This document shows, one piece after another, positions 7,165 to 17,448 of a stretch of 64,000 bases of DNA. This DNA comes from an uncultured Muribaculaceae bacterium (lineage in GTDB: Bacteria; Bacteroidota; Bacteroidia; Bacteroidales; Muribaculaceae). Location: the NCBI GenBank assembly GCA_944321685.1, contig CALUMH010000001.1:1-64000 (forward strand), given 5' to 3'. Under the pieces are notes generated by a model. It was not told where the DNA came from and did no database searches. It saw nothing but the letters and a program-made list of their open reading frames with translations. Numbering within the stretch: the first letter of the stretch is position 1; each line of letters starts with the position of its first letter. The position numbers and the translations under genes are program-made.

Positions 7165-9753
7165 ATGAATTTCAACAATTTCACTATCAAATCACAAGAG
7201 GCTATCCAAAAAGCAGTGGAGATAGCACGGCGCAATGGCAACCAAGCCATCGAGCCTGCCCACTTGCTAAAGGGCATCCTTGGCGAAGGCGGCTCGGTGA
7301 TTAAATTCATTTTCCAGAAATTGTCGATTAACGAATCTTTCGTCGAACAACAACTCGACCAGGAGATATCGACTTTCCCGAAGGTGAGCAATGCCGAACC
7401 TTATCTGAGCCAACGTGCCAACGAGGCATTGGATAAAGCCTACGACTATTCAAAGAAACGTGGCGACGAATACGTGACGCTCGAAACCATGCTTGTCGGA
7501 ATACTTGAAGGCAACAACCCTGTATCGACCATGCTTAAAGATGCGGGCCTGAACGAAAAGGATCTTGCCCTGGCCATCGATGAATTGCGCAAGGGTAAAA
7601 AAGCTACCGAGCAAAGTGCCGAGGACCAATACAACGCACTAAGCAAATATGCCATCAACCTGAACGAGCGTGCACGTGAAGGCAAGCTCGACCCAGTGAT
7701 AGGCCGTGACGATGAAATACGCCGCGTGCTGCAAATCCTGAGCCGACGAACCAAGAACAACCCTATGCTGATAGGCGAACCGGGTGTGGGCAAGACGGCA
7801 ATCGCCGAAGGTCTTGCACAGCGCATTGTGCGTGGCGACGTGCCCGAAAACTTGAAACGCAAACAAGTATTCTCGCTCGACATGGGCGCACTTGTGGCAG
7901 GTGCAAAATATAAGGGAGAATTTGAAGAGCGATTGAAAGCCATCGTCAATGAAGTCATTCAATCAGATGGCGACATCATCCTTTTCATCGATGAAATCCA
8001 CACACTGGTGGGTGCAGGCAAAGGTGAAGGAGCAATGGATGCTGCCAACATTTTAAAACCGGCACTTGCTCGTGGCGAACTGCGCAGCATAGGTGCCACC
8101 ACCCTCGATGAATACCAAAAATATTTCGAGAAAGACAAGGCACTCGAACGTCGTTTCCAAATTGTAATGATTGATGAACCCGACGAAGAAAGTGCGATAG
8201 CCATTCTGCGTGGATTGAAAGAGCGTTACGAGAACCACCACAAGGTGCGTATCCGCGATGAAGCAATTATCGCCGCCGTGCAACTCTCGGAACGTTACAT
8301 CACCGACCGTTTCCTTCCCGACAAAGCCATCGACCTTATCGACGAGGCTGCAGCCAAGTTACGTCTTGAGATCGATTCGGTACCTCAGGTCATCGATGAA
8401 ACTCGCCGCAAAATTTCACAACTCGAAATCGAGCGTGAAGCCATCAAGCGTGAAGGCGAAAGTGTGCAAATCAAGCAAATCGAAAAAGAGCTTGCCGAAT
8501 TGCGCGACGAAGAAAGCAATTACACTGCCAAGTGGAAATCGGAAAAAGAGCTTATCAACCGCATACAGCAGAACAAGATCGATATCGAACAACTGAATTT
8601 CGAAGCACAACGTGCCGAGCGTGAAGGCGATTATGCCCGAGTGGCCGAAATACGTTACTCGAAAATCAAGCAGAAAGAGGATGAAAACAAGTCGATACAG
8701 GAAAAACTGAAATCGATGCAGGGCGACAAGGCTCTTATCAAGGAAGAAGTTGATGCCGAAGACATTGCAGGAGTAGTTTCACGGTGGACGGGCATACCTG
8801 TCACAAAGATGGTACAAAGCGAGAAAGACAAACTGTTACACCTCGAAGACGAGTTGCATAAGCGTGTCATAGGCCAACAAGATGCCATCACAGCCATTGC
8901 CGATGCCGTAAGGCGCAGCCGTGCCGGGCTTAACGACCCGCGCCGCCCTATCGGTTCGTTCATCTTCCTTGGCACGACGGGTGTTGGTAAAACCGAGTTG
9001 GCAAAAGCTCTTGCCGAATACCTGTTTGATAACGAAAATATGATGACCCGTATCGACATGAGCGAATATCAGGAGAAGCACACCGTGTCGAGGCTTGTCG
9101 GTGCGCCTCCGGGATACGTCGGTTACGAAGAAGGCGGACAACTCACCGAGGCTGTAAGGCGTAAACCATATTCGGTGGTACTTTTCGATGAAATTGAAAA
9201 GGCTCACCCCGATGTGTTCAACATCTTGCTGCAGGTGCTTGATGACGGACGACTTACCGACAACAAGGGGCGACTTGTGAACTTCAAGAACACGATTATA
9301 ATCATGACTTCCAACATGGGGTCAGACATCATTCGTGAACGAATGTCGAAGCTCACCGATGCCAACCGTGACCAAGTTGTCGAAAGCACCAAGAACGAAG
9401 TGCTTGAATTGCTCAAGCAGCGCATTCGCCCTGAGTTCTTAAATCGTATCGATGAGATAATCATGTTCACGCCGCTTACTGAGAACGAGATAAAGCAAAT
9501 CGTTAAATTACAAATCGACAGCATAAGCCATATGCTCGAAAAGAACGGCGTACACCTTGAAGTCACCGATCGCACCCTCGACTTCCTTGCCCAAGAGGGC
9601 TATGACCCCGAGTTTGGTGCCCGACCTGTGAAACGTGTCATCCACAAAATGATACTTAACCAGTTGTCAAAAGACATTATAGCTCAAAAGGTCAACCGCG
9701 ACAAGCCTATTGTCATCGATTACGACGGCAACAAACTAGTATTCAAGAACTAA
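7165..9753 (+). CDS. clpB: ATP-dependent disaggregase ClpB
   Basis: ClpB is the cytosolic AAA+ ring that, with DnaK, pulls proteins out of aggregates. The 862-residue product has the expected parts in order: Clp N-domain (about 1-145), first AAA+ module with Walker [10 protein letters not shown] near residue 204 and Walker B ILFIDEIH, the coiled-coil middle domain (about 400-530), and a second AAA+ module with Walker [10 protein letters not shown] near 603 and [14 protein letters not shown]. The length is normal. It is monocistronic, ending at a strong terminator at 9778-9815. No CIRCE element was seen upstream; the 130 bases between the inverted repeat and the ATG hold no clear consensus promoter. 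Confidence 0.97.
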   Translation: MNFNNFTIKSQEAIQKAVEIARRNGNQAIEPAHLLKGILGEGGSVIKFIFQKLSINESFVEQQLDQEISTFPKVSNAEPYLSQRANEALDKAYDYSKKRGDEYVTLETMLVGILEGNNPVSTMLKDAGLNEKDLALAIDELRKGKKATEQSAEDQYNALSKYAINLNERAREGKLDPVIGRDDEIRRVLQILSRRTKNNPMLIGEPGVGKTAIAEGLAQRIVRGDVPENLKRKQVFSLDMGALVAGAKYKGEFEERLKAIVNEVIQSDGDIILFIDEIHTLVGAGKGEGAMDAANILKPALARGELRSIGATTLDEYQKYFEKDKALERRFQIVMIDEPDEESAIAILRGLKERYENHHKVRIRDEAIIAAVQLSERYITDRFLPDKAIDLIDEAAAKLRLEIDSVPQVIDETRRKISQLEIEREAIKREGESVQIKQIEKELAELRDEESNYTAKWKSEKELINRIQQNKIDIEQLNFEAQRAEREGDYARVAEIRYSKIKQKEDENKSIQEKLKSMQGDKALIKEEVDAEDIAGVVSRWTGIPVTKMVQSEKDKLLHLEDELHKRVIGQQDAITAIADAVRRSRAGLNDPRRPIGSFIFLGTTGVGKTELAKALAEYLFDNENMMTRIDMSEYQEKHTVSRLVGAPPGYVGYEEGGQLTEAVRRKPYSVVLFDEIEKAHPDVFNILLQVLDDGRLTDNKGRLVNFKNTIIIMTSNMGSDIIRERMSKLTDANRDQVVESTKNEVLELLKQRIRPEFLNRIDEIIMFTPLTENEIKQIVKLQIDSISHMLEKNGVHLEVTDRTLDFLAQEGYDPEFGARPVKRVIHKMILNQLSKDIIAQKVNRDKPIVIDYDGNKLVFKN

Positions 9754-9777
9754 TAGATTGCCATAATCTCATACAAC

Positions 9778-9815
9778 AAAGCCAGGCAGAAAGTGTATGC
9801 TTTTGCCTGGCTTTT
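9778..9815 (+). terminator. clpB terminator
   Basis: AAAGCCAGGCA pairs with TGCCTGGCTTTT, 24 bases after the clpB stop, with the right arm running into T residues: an intrinsic terminator. Confidence 0.85.
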
Positions 9816-9920
9816 CTCGTTTCTAAGAAAAAGGAACAGATGCTGTCACAACACAGATAAGCCGTGACGGCATTTTGGATTTTTACGATTTACGGGTGGA
9901 TGTTTTTCATGGATAATATG

Positions 9921-9928
9921 TAATTTTG
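9921..9928 (+). promoter_or_regulatory. -7 box for the lipoprotein-murB operon
   Basis: TAATTTTG matches the Bacteroidota -7 consensus TAnnTTTG, 28 bases before the start codon at 9957. The -33 region has only a T-rich stretch, so the match is partial. Confidence 0.5.
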
Positions 9929-9956
9929 TATAATTGAAAACACGTGGACCAATAAA

Positions 9957-10889
9957 ATGAGAAAAGTATTGACGTATATATTATGCGTGCTTGCATTGCT
10001 GTCGCTTGAGGGGTGCTTTACCGGAGTAGAAAGCACAAAAGCCATTACACAGAAAGATGTGGAACGGGCTTACTCGGGTGCTATTGATGATGCAACCGCA
10101 TCAATGATAGAAATAAAGCTCGACACCTTTCCTCGGTGGGAAATGGGGAAACGCTTCTATGTCGCCGACAATAACATACGTTACCTGTTTTCCCCTTCCG
10201 CACAATTCAATGCCGACACACTTGCACTTGAAGGAAAAACAATAGCATACGACGGATACACAAAAAGCATCTCAATCGACGGCCGCCCGGTGGTGAACCT
10301 GCATTTTAAGTATGACAAAACAAGCCTGCAATACAATACCAACCGCACCATGGACGACTTGACACAACGCACCACACGATTTGAAGTTCCGTTTTTAATC
10401 GACCTTAATGAGGTTGAGCGGCTGAAAACCGTGTTGCAGGGGAAATCGTTATACATCAAAACTTCGATATGGTATGACCGTGCCGGAGAAATGACATGGG
10501 GCAGGAAGTATGTTAAAGTAACCATCACCGACGTGCTGCCCGGCGACAAGGTATTCCCCTACAAGGTGGAATTTGACGACGACGGACGCACGGCATATGT
10601 GTTCATGTCATATCGCGACAATTACTTGCACCGCGGCCTCGACGACCTGTTTTCGACAACCGACCTGCGCCTGCGCTACCCGTTGATTTCCAACGAAAAC
10701 TGGCAACGAATAATCAACGGGCAAATCGCCACCGATATGACAAAAGAAGAGTGTCGCCTGTCGATGGGGGCACCCGACAACCTTGAACGCGTTCCCACCT
10801 ATAACGGTGTACGCGAATATTGGTACTACTCCAACGGGGCCTATCTTATTTTTGATGAAGAGGGCCTTTTAACCACATTCCGACGATAA
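9957..10889 (+). CDS. lipoprotein of unknown function
   Basis: The 310-residue protein has a short hydrophobic signal ending in a lipobox (LSLEGC, Cys at about 20), so it should be a lipid-anchored envelope protein. The body is beta-rich. The last 55 residues (TKEECRLSMGAPDNLERVP...YWYYSNGAYLIFDEEG) resemble the BamE/SmpA small outer-membrane lipoprotein fold. I would not call it BamE itself, since it is much longer. The stop overlaps the murB ATG by one base (TAATG), so it is first in an operon with murB and a metallohydrolase and may serve envelope biogenesis (inference). Confidence 0.75.
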   Translation: MRKVLTYILCVLALLSLEGCFTGVESTKAITQKDVERAYSGAIDDATASMIEIKLDTFPRWEMGKRFYVADNNIRYLFSPSAQFNADTLALEGKTIAYDGYTKSISIDGRPVVNLHFKYDKTSLQYNTNRTMDDLTQRTTRFEVPFLIDLNEVERLKTVLQGKSLYIKTSIWYDRAGEMTWGRKYVKVTITDVLPGDKVFPYKVEFDDDGRTAYVFMSYRDNYLHRGLDDLFSTTDLRLRYPLISNENWQRIINGQIATDMTKEECRLSMGAPDNLERVPTYNGVREYWYYSNGAYLIFDEEGLLTTFRR

Positions 10890-11896
10890 TGAAACTATTT
10901 GAAAACCATTCATTGAAAGATATAACAACGATGCACCTCGATGTGAGGTGCAAGTTGTTTGCCGAGTATTCCACGACCGAAGAATTATCGGATTTGCTCA
11001 ATTCTACAGAATACCGGCAAAACCGCTCGATGCACATCGGCGGCGGAAGCAATCTTGTGTTCACTCGCGATTACGATGGTATGTTGCTGCATTCACAATC
11101 GCGTTTCATCAACATCACCGATGAAACAGCCGACACCGTGACAATAGAAGCCGGTGCCGGAATGGTGTGGGACGATTTTGTAAAATACTGCATCGCTCAC
11201 AATTATTACGGTGCTGAAAATATGTCGGGCATACCCGGTGAAGTGGGAGCAAGCGCCGTGCAAAACATAGGCAGCTACGGTGCTGAAGTGTGTGAAATAA
11301 TTTCACGTGTACACTGCATAGAAAAAGCCACAGGCAAAGCAATTACATTCACAAGCGACCAATGCCGCTATGCCTACCGTGACAGTATCTTCAAAGGTGA
11401 ATATTTCAACCGCTACATAGTAACATCGGTCGAATACACCTTGTCGAAAGTGCCACAGTTCACACTCACCTACGGGCCGCTGAAGGCATTAGGACAAAAA
11501 ACCGACCTAACCCTACAAAATGTGCGTGAAACCATAATTGCAGTACGCAACAGCAAATTACCGAACCCGACCGAAACAGGCAGTGTGGGCAGCTTCTTCA
11601 AAAATCCGGTAATCCCCGAAAACCTGTTTACCGCACTGCAATCCACATATCCGGCCATACCTCACTATCCTGCCGGGAACGGACTTATAAAAGTACCTGC
11701 AGGGTGGCTAATCGAGAATGCCGGATTAAAAGGTTACACCGTGGGCGGAGCCTGCGTTTACCCTAAGCAATGCCTTGTGATTGCCAACACAGGCAATGCC
11801 GCTCCTGACGATATTGTTGCACTTTACAAGCATATTATAGCAACAGTCGCCGACAAATACGGGATAGAGCTGCACCCCGAGGCCAACATAATATAA
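10889..11896 (+). CDS. murB: UDP-N-acetylmuramate dehydrogenase MurB
   Basis: MurB reduces UDP-GlcNAc-enolpyruvate to UDP-MurNAc with NADPH and FAD, the second committed step of peptidoglycan precursor synthesis. The 335-residue product shows the FAD-binding HIGGGSNLVF, the conserved GIPGEVGASAVQNIGSYG, the tyrosine loop CRYAYRDS, the catalytic-serine region TETGSVGSFFKNP and the C-terminal AGWLIENAGLKG. Length and motifs fit the type I (E. coli-like) enzyme. It is coupled to the upstream lipoprotein gene by a one-base overlap and is followed after 11 bases by the metallohydrolase. Confidence 0.96.
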   Translation: MKLFENHSLKDITTMHLDVRCKLFAEYSTTEELSDLLNSTEYRQNRSMHIGGGSNLVFTRDYDGMLLHSQSRFINITDETADTVTIEAGAGMVWDDFVKYCIAHNYYGAENMSGIPGEVGASAVQNIGSYGAEVCEIISRVHCIEKATGKAITFTSDQCRYAYRDSIFKGEYFNRYIVTSVEYTLSKVPQFTLTYGPLKALGQKTDLTLQNVRETIIAVRNSKLPNPTETGSVGSFFKNPVIPENLFTALQSTYPAIPHYPAGNGLIKVPAGWLIENAGLKGYTVGGACVYPKQCLVIANTGNAAPDDIVALYKHIIATVADKYGIELHPEANII

Positions 11897-11907
11897 AGGA
11901 GAAAAGC

Positions 11908-12666
11908 ATGGAAATAGAATTTTTGGGAACAAGCACTTCGACGGGTATCCCACAGATAGGCTGCAACTGCGAGGTGTGTACGTCAACCGCACAACATGAC
12001 AAACGACTGCGCACATCGGCAATGGTGCATACCGATAACGGGCAGGACCTGCTTATAGACTGCGGGCCCGACTTCCGAACACAAATATTACGAGCGAAAT
12101 ACAATAATCCTTGTGCACTGCTTGTCACCCACAGCCATTACGACCACGTAGGTGGCATCGATGACTTGCGTCCGTACTGTTTTCATCGCAAATTTCCCAT
12201 ATATGCCCGTGAAGATGTACTGCACGACATTCGTGTGCGCCTGCCATACTGTTTCGTCACACACCCTTACCCCGGGGTTCCGTCATTCGACTTGATACCC
12301 ATTACCGACAAGCCGTTTAACATAGGTGATACGCTTATCGAACCGCTTCCCATATGGCACTACCGCCTGCTCATCACAGGCTTCAAAATCGGTGATATGG
12401 CATACATTACCGATGCCAAACACATTGACGAAGATGTAATCGACCGTCTGCACGGCATAGGCACACTTATAATAAACTCTCTACGCATAAAAGAACATAT
12501 TTCACACATGACCCTCGCCGAAACACTCAATGTGATAAAGCGTGTGAATCCTGCACGGGCATACCTAATCCACATGAGTCACGACATGGGCAAAGAGAGC
12601 CAAGCCGCACACCTGCTTCCTCCCAACACAGAATTTGCCTACGATGGTTTAATCATCAAAATTTAA
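11908..12666 (+). CDS. PhnP-like metallo-beta-lactamase-fold hydrolase
   Basis: The 252-residue protein has the metallo-beta-lactamase dinuclear site (THSHYDHVGGIDDLRP, with later DAKH and HMSHDMG) and an N-terminal Cys cluster (GCNCEVCTS) like the structural zinc site of PhnP. PhnP is a cyclic phosphate phosphodiesterase, but Bacteroidales genomes carry such genes without phosphonate operons, and no phn genes are seen here, so the substrate is unknown. A good ribosome site (AAAGGAG) precedes the ATG. It is the last gene of the murB operon and converges on the PiT gene across the terminator at 12723-12758. Confidence 0.85.
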   Translation: MEIEFLGTSTSTGIPQIGCNCEVCTSTAQHDKRLRTSAMVHTDNGQDLLIDCGPDFRTQILRAKYNNPCALLVTHSHYDHVGGIDDLRPYCFHRKFPIYAREDVLHDIRVRLPYCFVTHPYPGVPSFDLIPITDKPFNIGDTLIEPLPIWHYRLLITGFKIGDMAYITDAKHIDEDVIDRLHGIGTLIINSLRIKEHISHMTLAETLNVIKRVNPARAYLIHMSHDMGKESQAAHLLPPNTEFAYDGLIIKI

Positions 12667-12722
12667 ACAGCATACGCACAAAGGGGCTTTTAACGGACAA
12701 ACGATTTACACTGAAAAACACC

Positions 12723-12758
12723 GGCCGCGGCAGGAGAAATTAAGTTCCTGCCGCGGCC
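12723..12758. terminator. bidirectional terminator between convergent operons
   Basis: GGCCGCGGCAGGA (12723-12735) and TCCTGCCGCGGCC (12746-12758) form a perfect 13-bp GC-rich stem between the plus-strand hydrolase gene and the minus-strand phosphate transporter gene. Confidence 0.85.
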
Positions 12759-12780
12759 GATATTTCTTTGGCACTATGCG

Positions 12781-15036
12781 TTAATTTGCCGGTTGTACGG
12801 CAGGCATATCGTCGTTAATCTTATTCAAGAAGTAAGCCTGAGACTTAAGCAAATTGCGAGATTGCAATACCATATTTTTAGTTTCATTCAATATATTAAG
12901 GTAAAGCTCACTGGCACGCGTACTCATCTCCTGACTCTTAAGGCGACGTATTTGGTTCTTGATACTTTCGGCAATTGTTGTAAACAATTCATCGCGCATT
13001 GTCATCACATCATCAATACCTGTAAAGTCCTTGTTGCGCAACATTTGGTTAATCGATGCAAAAATGTTGTCAACCTCGTCGTTAATCGTCTTCAAATCCA
13101 AAATCTGGCTCTCCGACAGACTCTTATGGTTGTTGTTGATATGTTCATATGCCGGACGCGTACAATGCAGCAATGCCTTTGACACCTCGCACAAGTAGTC
13201 AACAACCTGCACATAGAAATAACCGGTCTCTATATTCTGTTCTTGCAGGCGTTTCAACGTTGACGACATATTATATTTACGTTTGTTTGCCTCTTTGTAC
13301 ATTACTTCCGACTGCGCAACAGCCTCTTTCAGCACTTTACGGTTTTCGGTGTAAAGCGCAACAAGCATATGGTTGTAAATCGATGACACATCTTCCATGG
13401 TCTCGACAACTGTCTCGGTACACGAGTAAAGTACATCTTCGGCCTTGGCATCTCCGGCGATTTGCAGTTTCTCAACCTCTTCGGCTTCGGTCTTTTTGGA
13501 CTTGAAGATAAGATTGTGGCACAGTGCGTAACCACACACGATAAGCACTATGACAAATGCAATCCAGTCGCCCCACATCAAGAACAACCCGATGATAAAC
13601 GAAAGTGTAAATCCCACCACAGCGGTCAGGAACCAGCCTGAAATCACAACCATCACACCGGTAATGCGATAAACGGCACTGTCGCGCCCCCAAGCACGGT
13701 CGGCCAACGAAGAACCCATCGCAACCATGAATACAACATAAGTTGTGGAAAGAGGCAACTTGAACGACGTACCGATACAAATCAATATGGCAGCCGCTGT
13801 GAGGTTAACCACGGCACGAATGTGGTCATAAGAAGCCGATCCGCGTTCCTCTTCCGACAGCGGTATGAAACGCTTGTTGATGCGTTCAAGCAACGCCTCG
13901 GGTACTATGCGCTTGTAGAAATTATTAAGTGCAAGAGCCGAACGGACGAGTGAACGAGATGCCGCAGACGACCCGAACCGTTCTTCCTCGTCGTGCTGCG
14001 ACGAAAGGTTGAGTTGGGTTTCGGCCACACGCATTGCCGACCGGGAGAAGAACAACGTCAATATCATGACAACTCCCGAGATAACCAAAAACCATATATT
14101 GGCCTGTGCAGGCTTGGCAAGGTCGCCCATGAGCATTTGCTCATTGCCGCCGTTATTAAGAGCCATGATATATGAATCGAGTCCTGCAAGCGGAACTCCG
14201 ATAAAGTTTACAAGGTCGTTACCTGCAAATGCCAGCGCAAGAGCCATTGTACCTGCAAGAATGGTTATCTTCATTATGTTCACCTTGAGCAGTTGCAGCA
14301 CCCACATGATAAGCGAAGAAATTATCCATACCACAAACAGTACCATAAAAATATGGTGGTTGATATAGTCAAGCACTTCGGCCGAGAACAACCCCGAACT
14401 CTTCATGCCTTGGAATATGGCAAAATATAAAATTCCGACTATCGATATACCGCACCACACTGCCCCATACCGTTTCAATGCCTTGGCATAACGGAATGTG
14501 AATAATATGCGGCTGAAATACATCAATACCGATCCCACGGTAAACGCAATTACCACCGAGAGCAATATACCCGAAATGATAACAAGTGCTTTACCACTGT
14601 TAATAAACGAACCAAGGTCGGAAATACCAAGGTCGGGGTCGGCAAAAATCTTGAACGATGCCACGGCAACCGCACTACCAAGCAACTCCGATATAAGCGA
14701 CACAGTTGTCGAAGTCGGTAACCCAAGTGTGTTAAACGTGTTAAGCAAAATAACATCGGTGAGCATCACACCGGCAAAGAGGAACATGATTTCATGAAAC
14801 GTGAACATTTCGGGATGCATCACTCCACTACGTGCAACTTCCATCATCCCATTTGACGTAACCACGCCTATCAATATGCCCACTGAAGCCACCGTCAAGA
14901 TGACTTTCATGGGTGCCACCTTGGCTCCCAAAGCCGAGTTAAGGAAATTGACAGCGTCGTTTGAAACACCCACTATCAAATCCAAGATGGCAAGCAATGC
15001 CAACACAATAATAATTACTGTAAAAATAGGACTCAT
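12781..15036 (-). CDS. PiT-family inorganic phosphate transporter with PhoU-like C terminus
   Basis: The 751-residue protein is a low-affinity phosphate/cation symporter of the PiT family. It has the two inverted signature motifs, GVSNDAVNFLNSALG near residue 23 and GNDLVNFIGVPLAG near 270, about twelve membrane helices, and PSTTVSLISELLG and LPLSTTYVVFM. Beyond residue about 510 is a soluble helical region (CTETVVETMEDVSSIYNHML, then long helices) that resembles PhoU, making this the long fused form. It lies 28 bases downstream of a histidine kinase gene and its response regulator, so it is probably controlled by that phosphate-type two-component pair. Confidence 0.92.
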   Translation of the reverse strand: MSPIFTVIIIVLALLAILDLIVGVSNDAVNFLNSALGAKVAPMKVILTVASVGILIGVVTSNGMMEVARSGVMHPEMFTFHEIMFLFAGVMLTDVILLNTFNTLGLPTSTTVSLISELLGSAVAVASFKIFADPDLGISDLGSFINSGKALVIISGILLSVVIAFTVGSVLMYFSRILFTFRYAKALKRYGAVWCGISIVGILYFAIFQGMKSSGLFSAEVLDYINHHIFMVLFVVWIISSLIMWVLQLLKVNIMKITILAGTMALALAFAGNDLVNFIGVPLAGLDSYIMALNNGGNEQMLMGDLAKPAQANIWFLVISGVVMILTLFFSRSAMRVAETQLNLSSQHDEEERFGSSAASRSLVRSALALNNFYKRIVPEALLERINKRFIPLSEEERGSASYDHIRAVVNLTAAAILICIGTSFKLPLSTTYVVFMVAMGSSLADRAWGRDSAVYRITGVMVVISGWFLTAVVGFTLSFIIGLFLMWGDWIAFVIVLIVCGYALCHNLIFKSKKTEAEEVEKLQIAGDAKAEDVLYSCTETVVETMEDVSSIYNHMLVALYTENRKVLKEAVAQSEVMYKEANKRKYNMSSTLKRLQEQNIETGYFYVQVVDYLCEVSKALLHCTRPAYEHINNNHKSLSESQILDLKTINDEVDNIFASINQMLRNKDFTGIDDVMTMRDELFTTIAESIKNQIRRLKSQEMSTRASELYLNILNETKNMVLQSRNLLKSQAYFLNKINDDMPAVQPAN

Positions 15037-15064
15037 AATTATGTTCTATATATATTGTTATTCT

Positions 15065-16513
15065 TTATTTATGGATAGTAAACGTAAACTCAAGACCGCC
15101 GGTCGGACGATTACGCACCGAAACCGTGCCATGATGAAACAATATGGCATTCTTCACGATTGCCAGTCCAAGCCCGGTACCGCCCAACTTGCGTGAACGG
15201 CCTTCATCAATGCGATAGAAACGCTCAAACAAATGGCTCAAATGTTCGGGAGCGACCCCTACTCCATTGTCGGCAAACCGGAACTTGTAATATTCGGGGG
15301 TTTCTTCAATCATATTGATGAATATGTCACGTCCGCCCGAATATGAAAGCGCATTGATAAGCAAATTATGGAATATTGCCTCGATAAGCGTATCGTTGCC
15401 CTGCACAACCATCCCTTCGGGAACATTAATGTTGACACGCATCTGTTTCTCGGGCGGGAACTGGGCCACATCGCCCACCACCACGTCAAGCACTTCATTT
15501 ATATTGACATCAGTTTTCTTTATTTGGTCTCCGGCCTCGGTAATGCGGGTTATAATCGAAATATCATGCAACAGCGAGCAAAGCCTCTGCACATTTTGGT
15601 AAGCCTTATCGATAAGCGACATTATAGTCTCCTTGTCAAAACTGTCGCGATTATTCACTACCGTCTCAAGACAAGCCTGAATGGCATGAACGGGCGTCTT
15701 GATTTCATGGTTTATATTGCTGGTAAGTTGCTGCTTGATGCGCACCTTTTCCTGTTCTTCGAATATGGCGTTACGCAAATTATTGTCGCGTTCCTGTATG
15801 GTCTGCTTCAATTTCTTGTACAGGCTTATTATCTGCTTGGAAATCTCTCCAAGCTCATCTTGCGGGAAACTCGAAGTGTCGTAAGTGAGAATATTGCCCT
15901 GTTCGGCCTGAGTGGCAAAATCGCTCAAGTTCTGTATGCTCTGCCCAAGGCGGCGTGTGGCAAAATAGGCAATGATACTGACAATAATTGCAATCAATAT
16001 TATCACCCACATATACACCGAATCAACTTGAAAGTAATCTACAAGAGCCTTTCCATAAGGTAATGCCGAACGCACCACCACCGAATCACCCCGTGTGGCC
16101 GAATAAAAATACTCGTTGCGGTCGGTTTCCGACAGGCGGCGAATGGTATATCCTTCTCCCTTGTCAAGGGCCTCTTTGATTTCCATTCGTCCTATGTGGT
16201 TCTCCATCTCCCCGTCATGGGAATTGTCATACATCACATCGCCTTTCAAATCGATTACCGTGACACGCACCGAGTCAAGAGCCGCAATATCGTTTATGAA
16301 ATCTTCATTAATGTGATATCCGTGACTTTCGATATTGTGCAATATCTTTATATTCATCATCTGCAATTCGGTGTTGATTGTATCCACCTTATACTCCTTC
16401 TCACGAGTATATTGCAGCGTGAAAAATGCAAAAGTCAAAATCCACGTAAATACAATAATAAGGAAAAAAAGCCTCGTTTGATAGTTAAATTTAGTCTTTA
16501 AACCCGTATCCAT
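15065..16513 (-). CDS. PhoR-like sensor histidine kinase
   Basis: The 482-residue membrane kinase has a first membrane helix at about 14-33, an extracytoplasmic sensor (35-165), a second helix at about 168-186, a HAMP-like linker and a long helix. The H-box INHEIKTP has the phospho-accepting His at about 269. The ATPase domain shows NLLINALSYS, DNGVGV and GGTGLGLAIVKN. I chose ATG 16513 (MDTGLKTKFN) over a TTG six bases upstream. It overlaps the response regulator gene by 23 bases and is followed by the PiT transporter gene, which suggests phosphate sensing; the sensor itself does not prove this. Confidence 0.85.
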   Translation of the reverse strand: MDTGLKTKFNYQTRLFFLIIVFTWILTFAFFTLQYTREKEYKVDTINTELQMMNIKILHNIESHGYHINEDFINDIAALDSVRVTVIDLKGDVMYDNSHDGEMENHIGRMEIKEALDKGEGYTIRRLSETDRNEYFYSATRGDSVVVRSALPYGKALVDYFQVDSVYMWVIILIAIIVSIIAYFATRRLGQSIQNLSDFATQAEQGNILTYDTSSFPQDELGEISKQIISLYKKLKQTIQERDNNLRNAIFEEQEKVRIKQQLTSNINHEIKTPVHAIQACLETVVNNRDSFDKETIMSLIDKAYQNVQRLCSLLHDISIITRITEAGDQIKKTDVNINEVLDVVVGDVAQFPPEKQMRVNINVPEGMVVQGNDTLIEAIFHNLLINALSYSGGRDIFINMIEETPEYYKFRFADNGVGVAPEHLSHLFERFYRIDEGRSRKLGGTGLGLAIVKNAILFHHGTVSVRNRPTGGLEFTFTIHK

Positions 16514-17174
16514 ATCCAAGTTTAGTTATTATATTGTTTCCATATTGTCTGAGCTTTTTTCTCAACCGGTTTATGTTAACGTCGATAGTACGGTCTATTA
16601 CAAGCACGTCGTCTTCCCACACGCTGCTCAATATCTCCTCGCGTGAAAATATGCGACCTTTGTTTTGCAGGAACAACCGCAATATTTCAAACTCTTTCTT
16701 TGTCAACGGCACCTCTTCACCATCAATGGTACACAACTTCTTGTCGGCATCAAGCACAAGCGTGTTACACGTCAACGATGAGTCGGTAACTTCTCCGCCT
16801 TTCACACGGCGCAATACACTCTTGATGCGAACTATCAACTCGCGTATCGAAAACGGTTTTTTTACATAATCATCGATGCCGCGGCTGAAACCGTCAAGCA
16901 AATCCTCCTCGCTGTCTTTTGCCGTACATATTATTATAGGTATGTTTTTAAGTTCATCGGTGACACGTATTTTCGAGGCGAAATCAAAGCCATTCATCTC
17001 GCCCATCATCACATCAATGACAAACAAGTCATAATCGGCAAGCGGCAACTTCATCGCAGCCTCGGCCGAGTTGGCAGTGTCCACCTCATACCCCGCAATT
17101 TCAAGGTTCAGCTTCAATACTTCACAAATGGTATCTTCATCGTCAACGACAAGGATTTTACTCTTTGTAGCCAT
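16491..17174 (-). CDS. PhoB/OmpR-family response regulator
   Basis: The 227-residue protein has a receiver domain with the acidic pair (VVDDED), the phospho-acceptor Asp at about 54 (FVIDVMMGE), CTAK and VKKPF, followed by a winged-helix DNA-binding domain (PLTKKEFEILRLFLQNKGRI ... TIDVNINRLRKKLRQYG ... GYGYGF). It should switch on target promoters after phosphorylation by the kinase encoded just downstream. The operon order regulator-kinase-PiT, together with direct repeats of TGTTACA upstream of its -7 box, makes a PhoB-like phosphate-starvation regulator the best reading (inference). Confidence 0.9.
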   Translation of the reverse strand: MATKSKILVVDDEDTICEVLKLNLEIAGYEVDTANSAEAAMKLPLADYDLFVIDVMMGEMNGFDFASKIRVTDELKNIPIIICTAKDSEEDLLDGFSRGIDDYVKKPFSIRELIVRIKSVLRRVKGGEVTDSSLTCNTLVLDADKKLCTIDGEEVPLTKKEFEILRLFLQNKGRIFSREEILSSVWEDDVLVIDRTIDVNINRLRKKLRQYGNNIITKLGYGYGFKD

Positions 17175-17202
17175 AATAGATGTTATAGTTGTTTACAATG
17201 TG

Positions 17203-17248
17203 CAAAATTAATACATAGTTACTATCCTCATGTAACAATACTGTAACA
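17203..17248 (-). promoter_or_regulatory. Pho-box-like repeats plus -7 box of the phoBR-like operon
   Basis: Read on the minus strand, TGTTACA occurs twice with 11-bp periodicity (17248-17242 and 17237-17231). After 20 bases comes TAATTTTG (17210-17203), a full -7 match, 29 bases before the regulator's ATG. No TTTG -33 box is present, because the repeats occupy that position. This is the layout of an activator-dependent Pho promoter and suggests autoregulation. Confidence 0.6.
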
Positions 17249-17390
17249 TTTACGACTTCCCAAAAGTACTAAATACTTTCCATTCTTAACGCATATTTGT
17301 ATAAAAAAATCAGTATTGCGCTGCATCGGTTCATAAAACACACTGTAAAGACAAATCTGAATTTCTTCAAAAGAGAGTAAAAAGTATGCC

Positions 17391-17423
17391 TGTTTTAAAA
17401 TCACATTTTTTCTTGTATATTTG
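17391..17423 (+). promoter_or_regulatory. promoter of the secreted protein gene at 17449
   Basis: TGTTTT (17391-17396) and, after 19 bases, TATATTTG (17416-17423), a full -7 match. It lies downstream of an in-frame upstream ATG at 17386, so it supports ATG 17449 as the true start. Confidence 0.6.
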
Positions 17424-17448
17424 CCTTGACAATTTTCCAAACAGCATC

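Noticed and set aside
9957-10889. Calling the lipoprotein BamE
   Set aside because: Only the C-terminal 55 residues resemble BamE, and the protein is far longer than BamE.
11908-12666. Naming the metallohydrolase phnP
   Set aside because: It has PhnP-like zinc cysteines, but no phosphonate genes are nearby; the same fold serves other phosphodiesterases.
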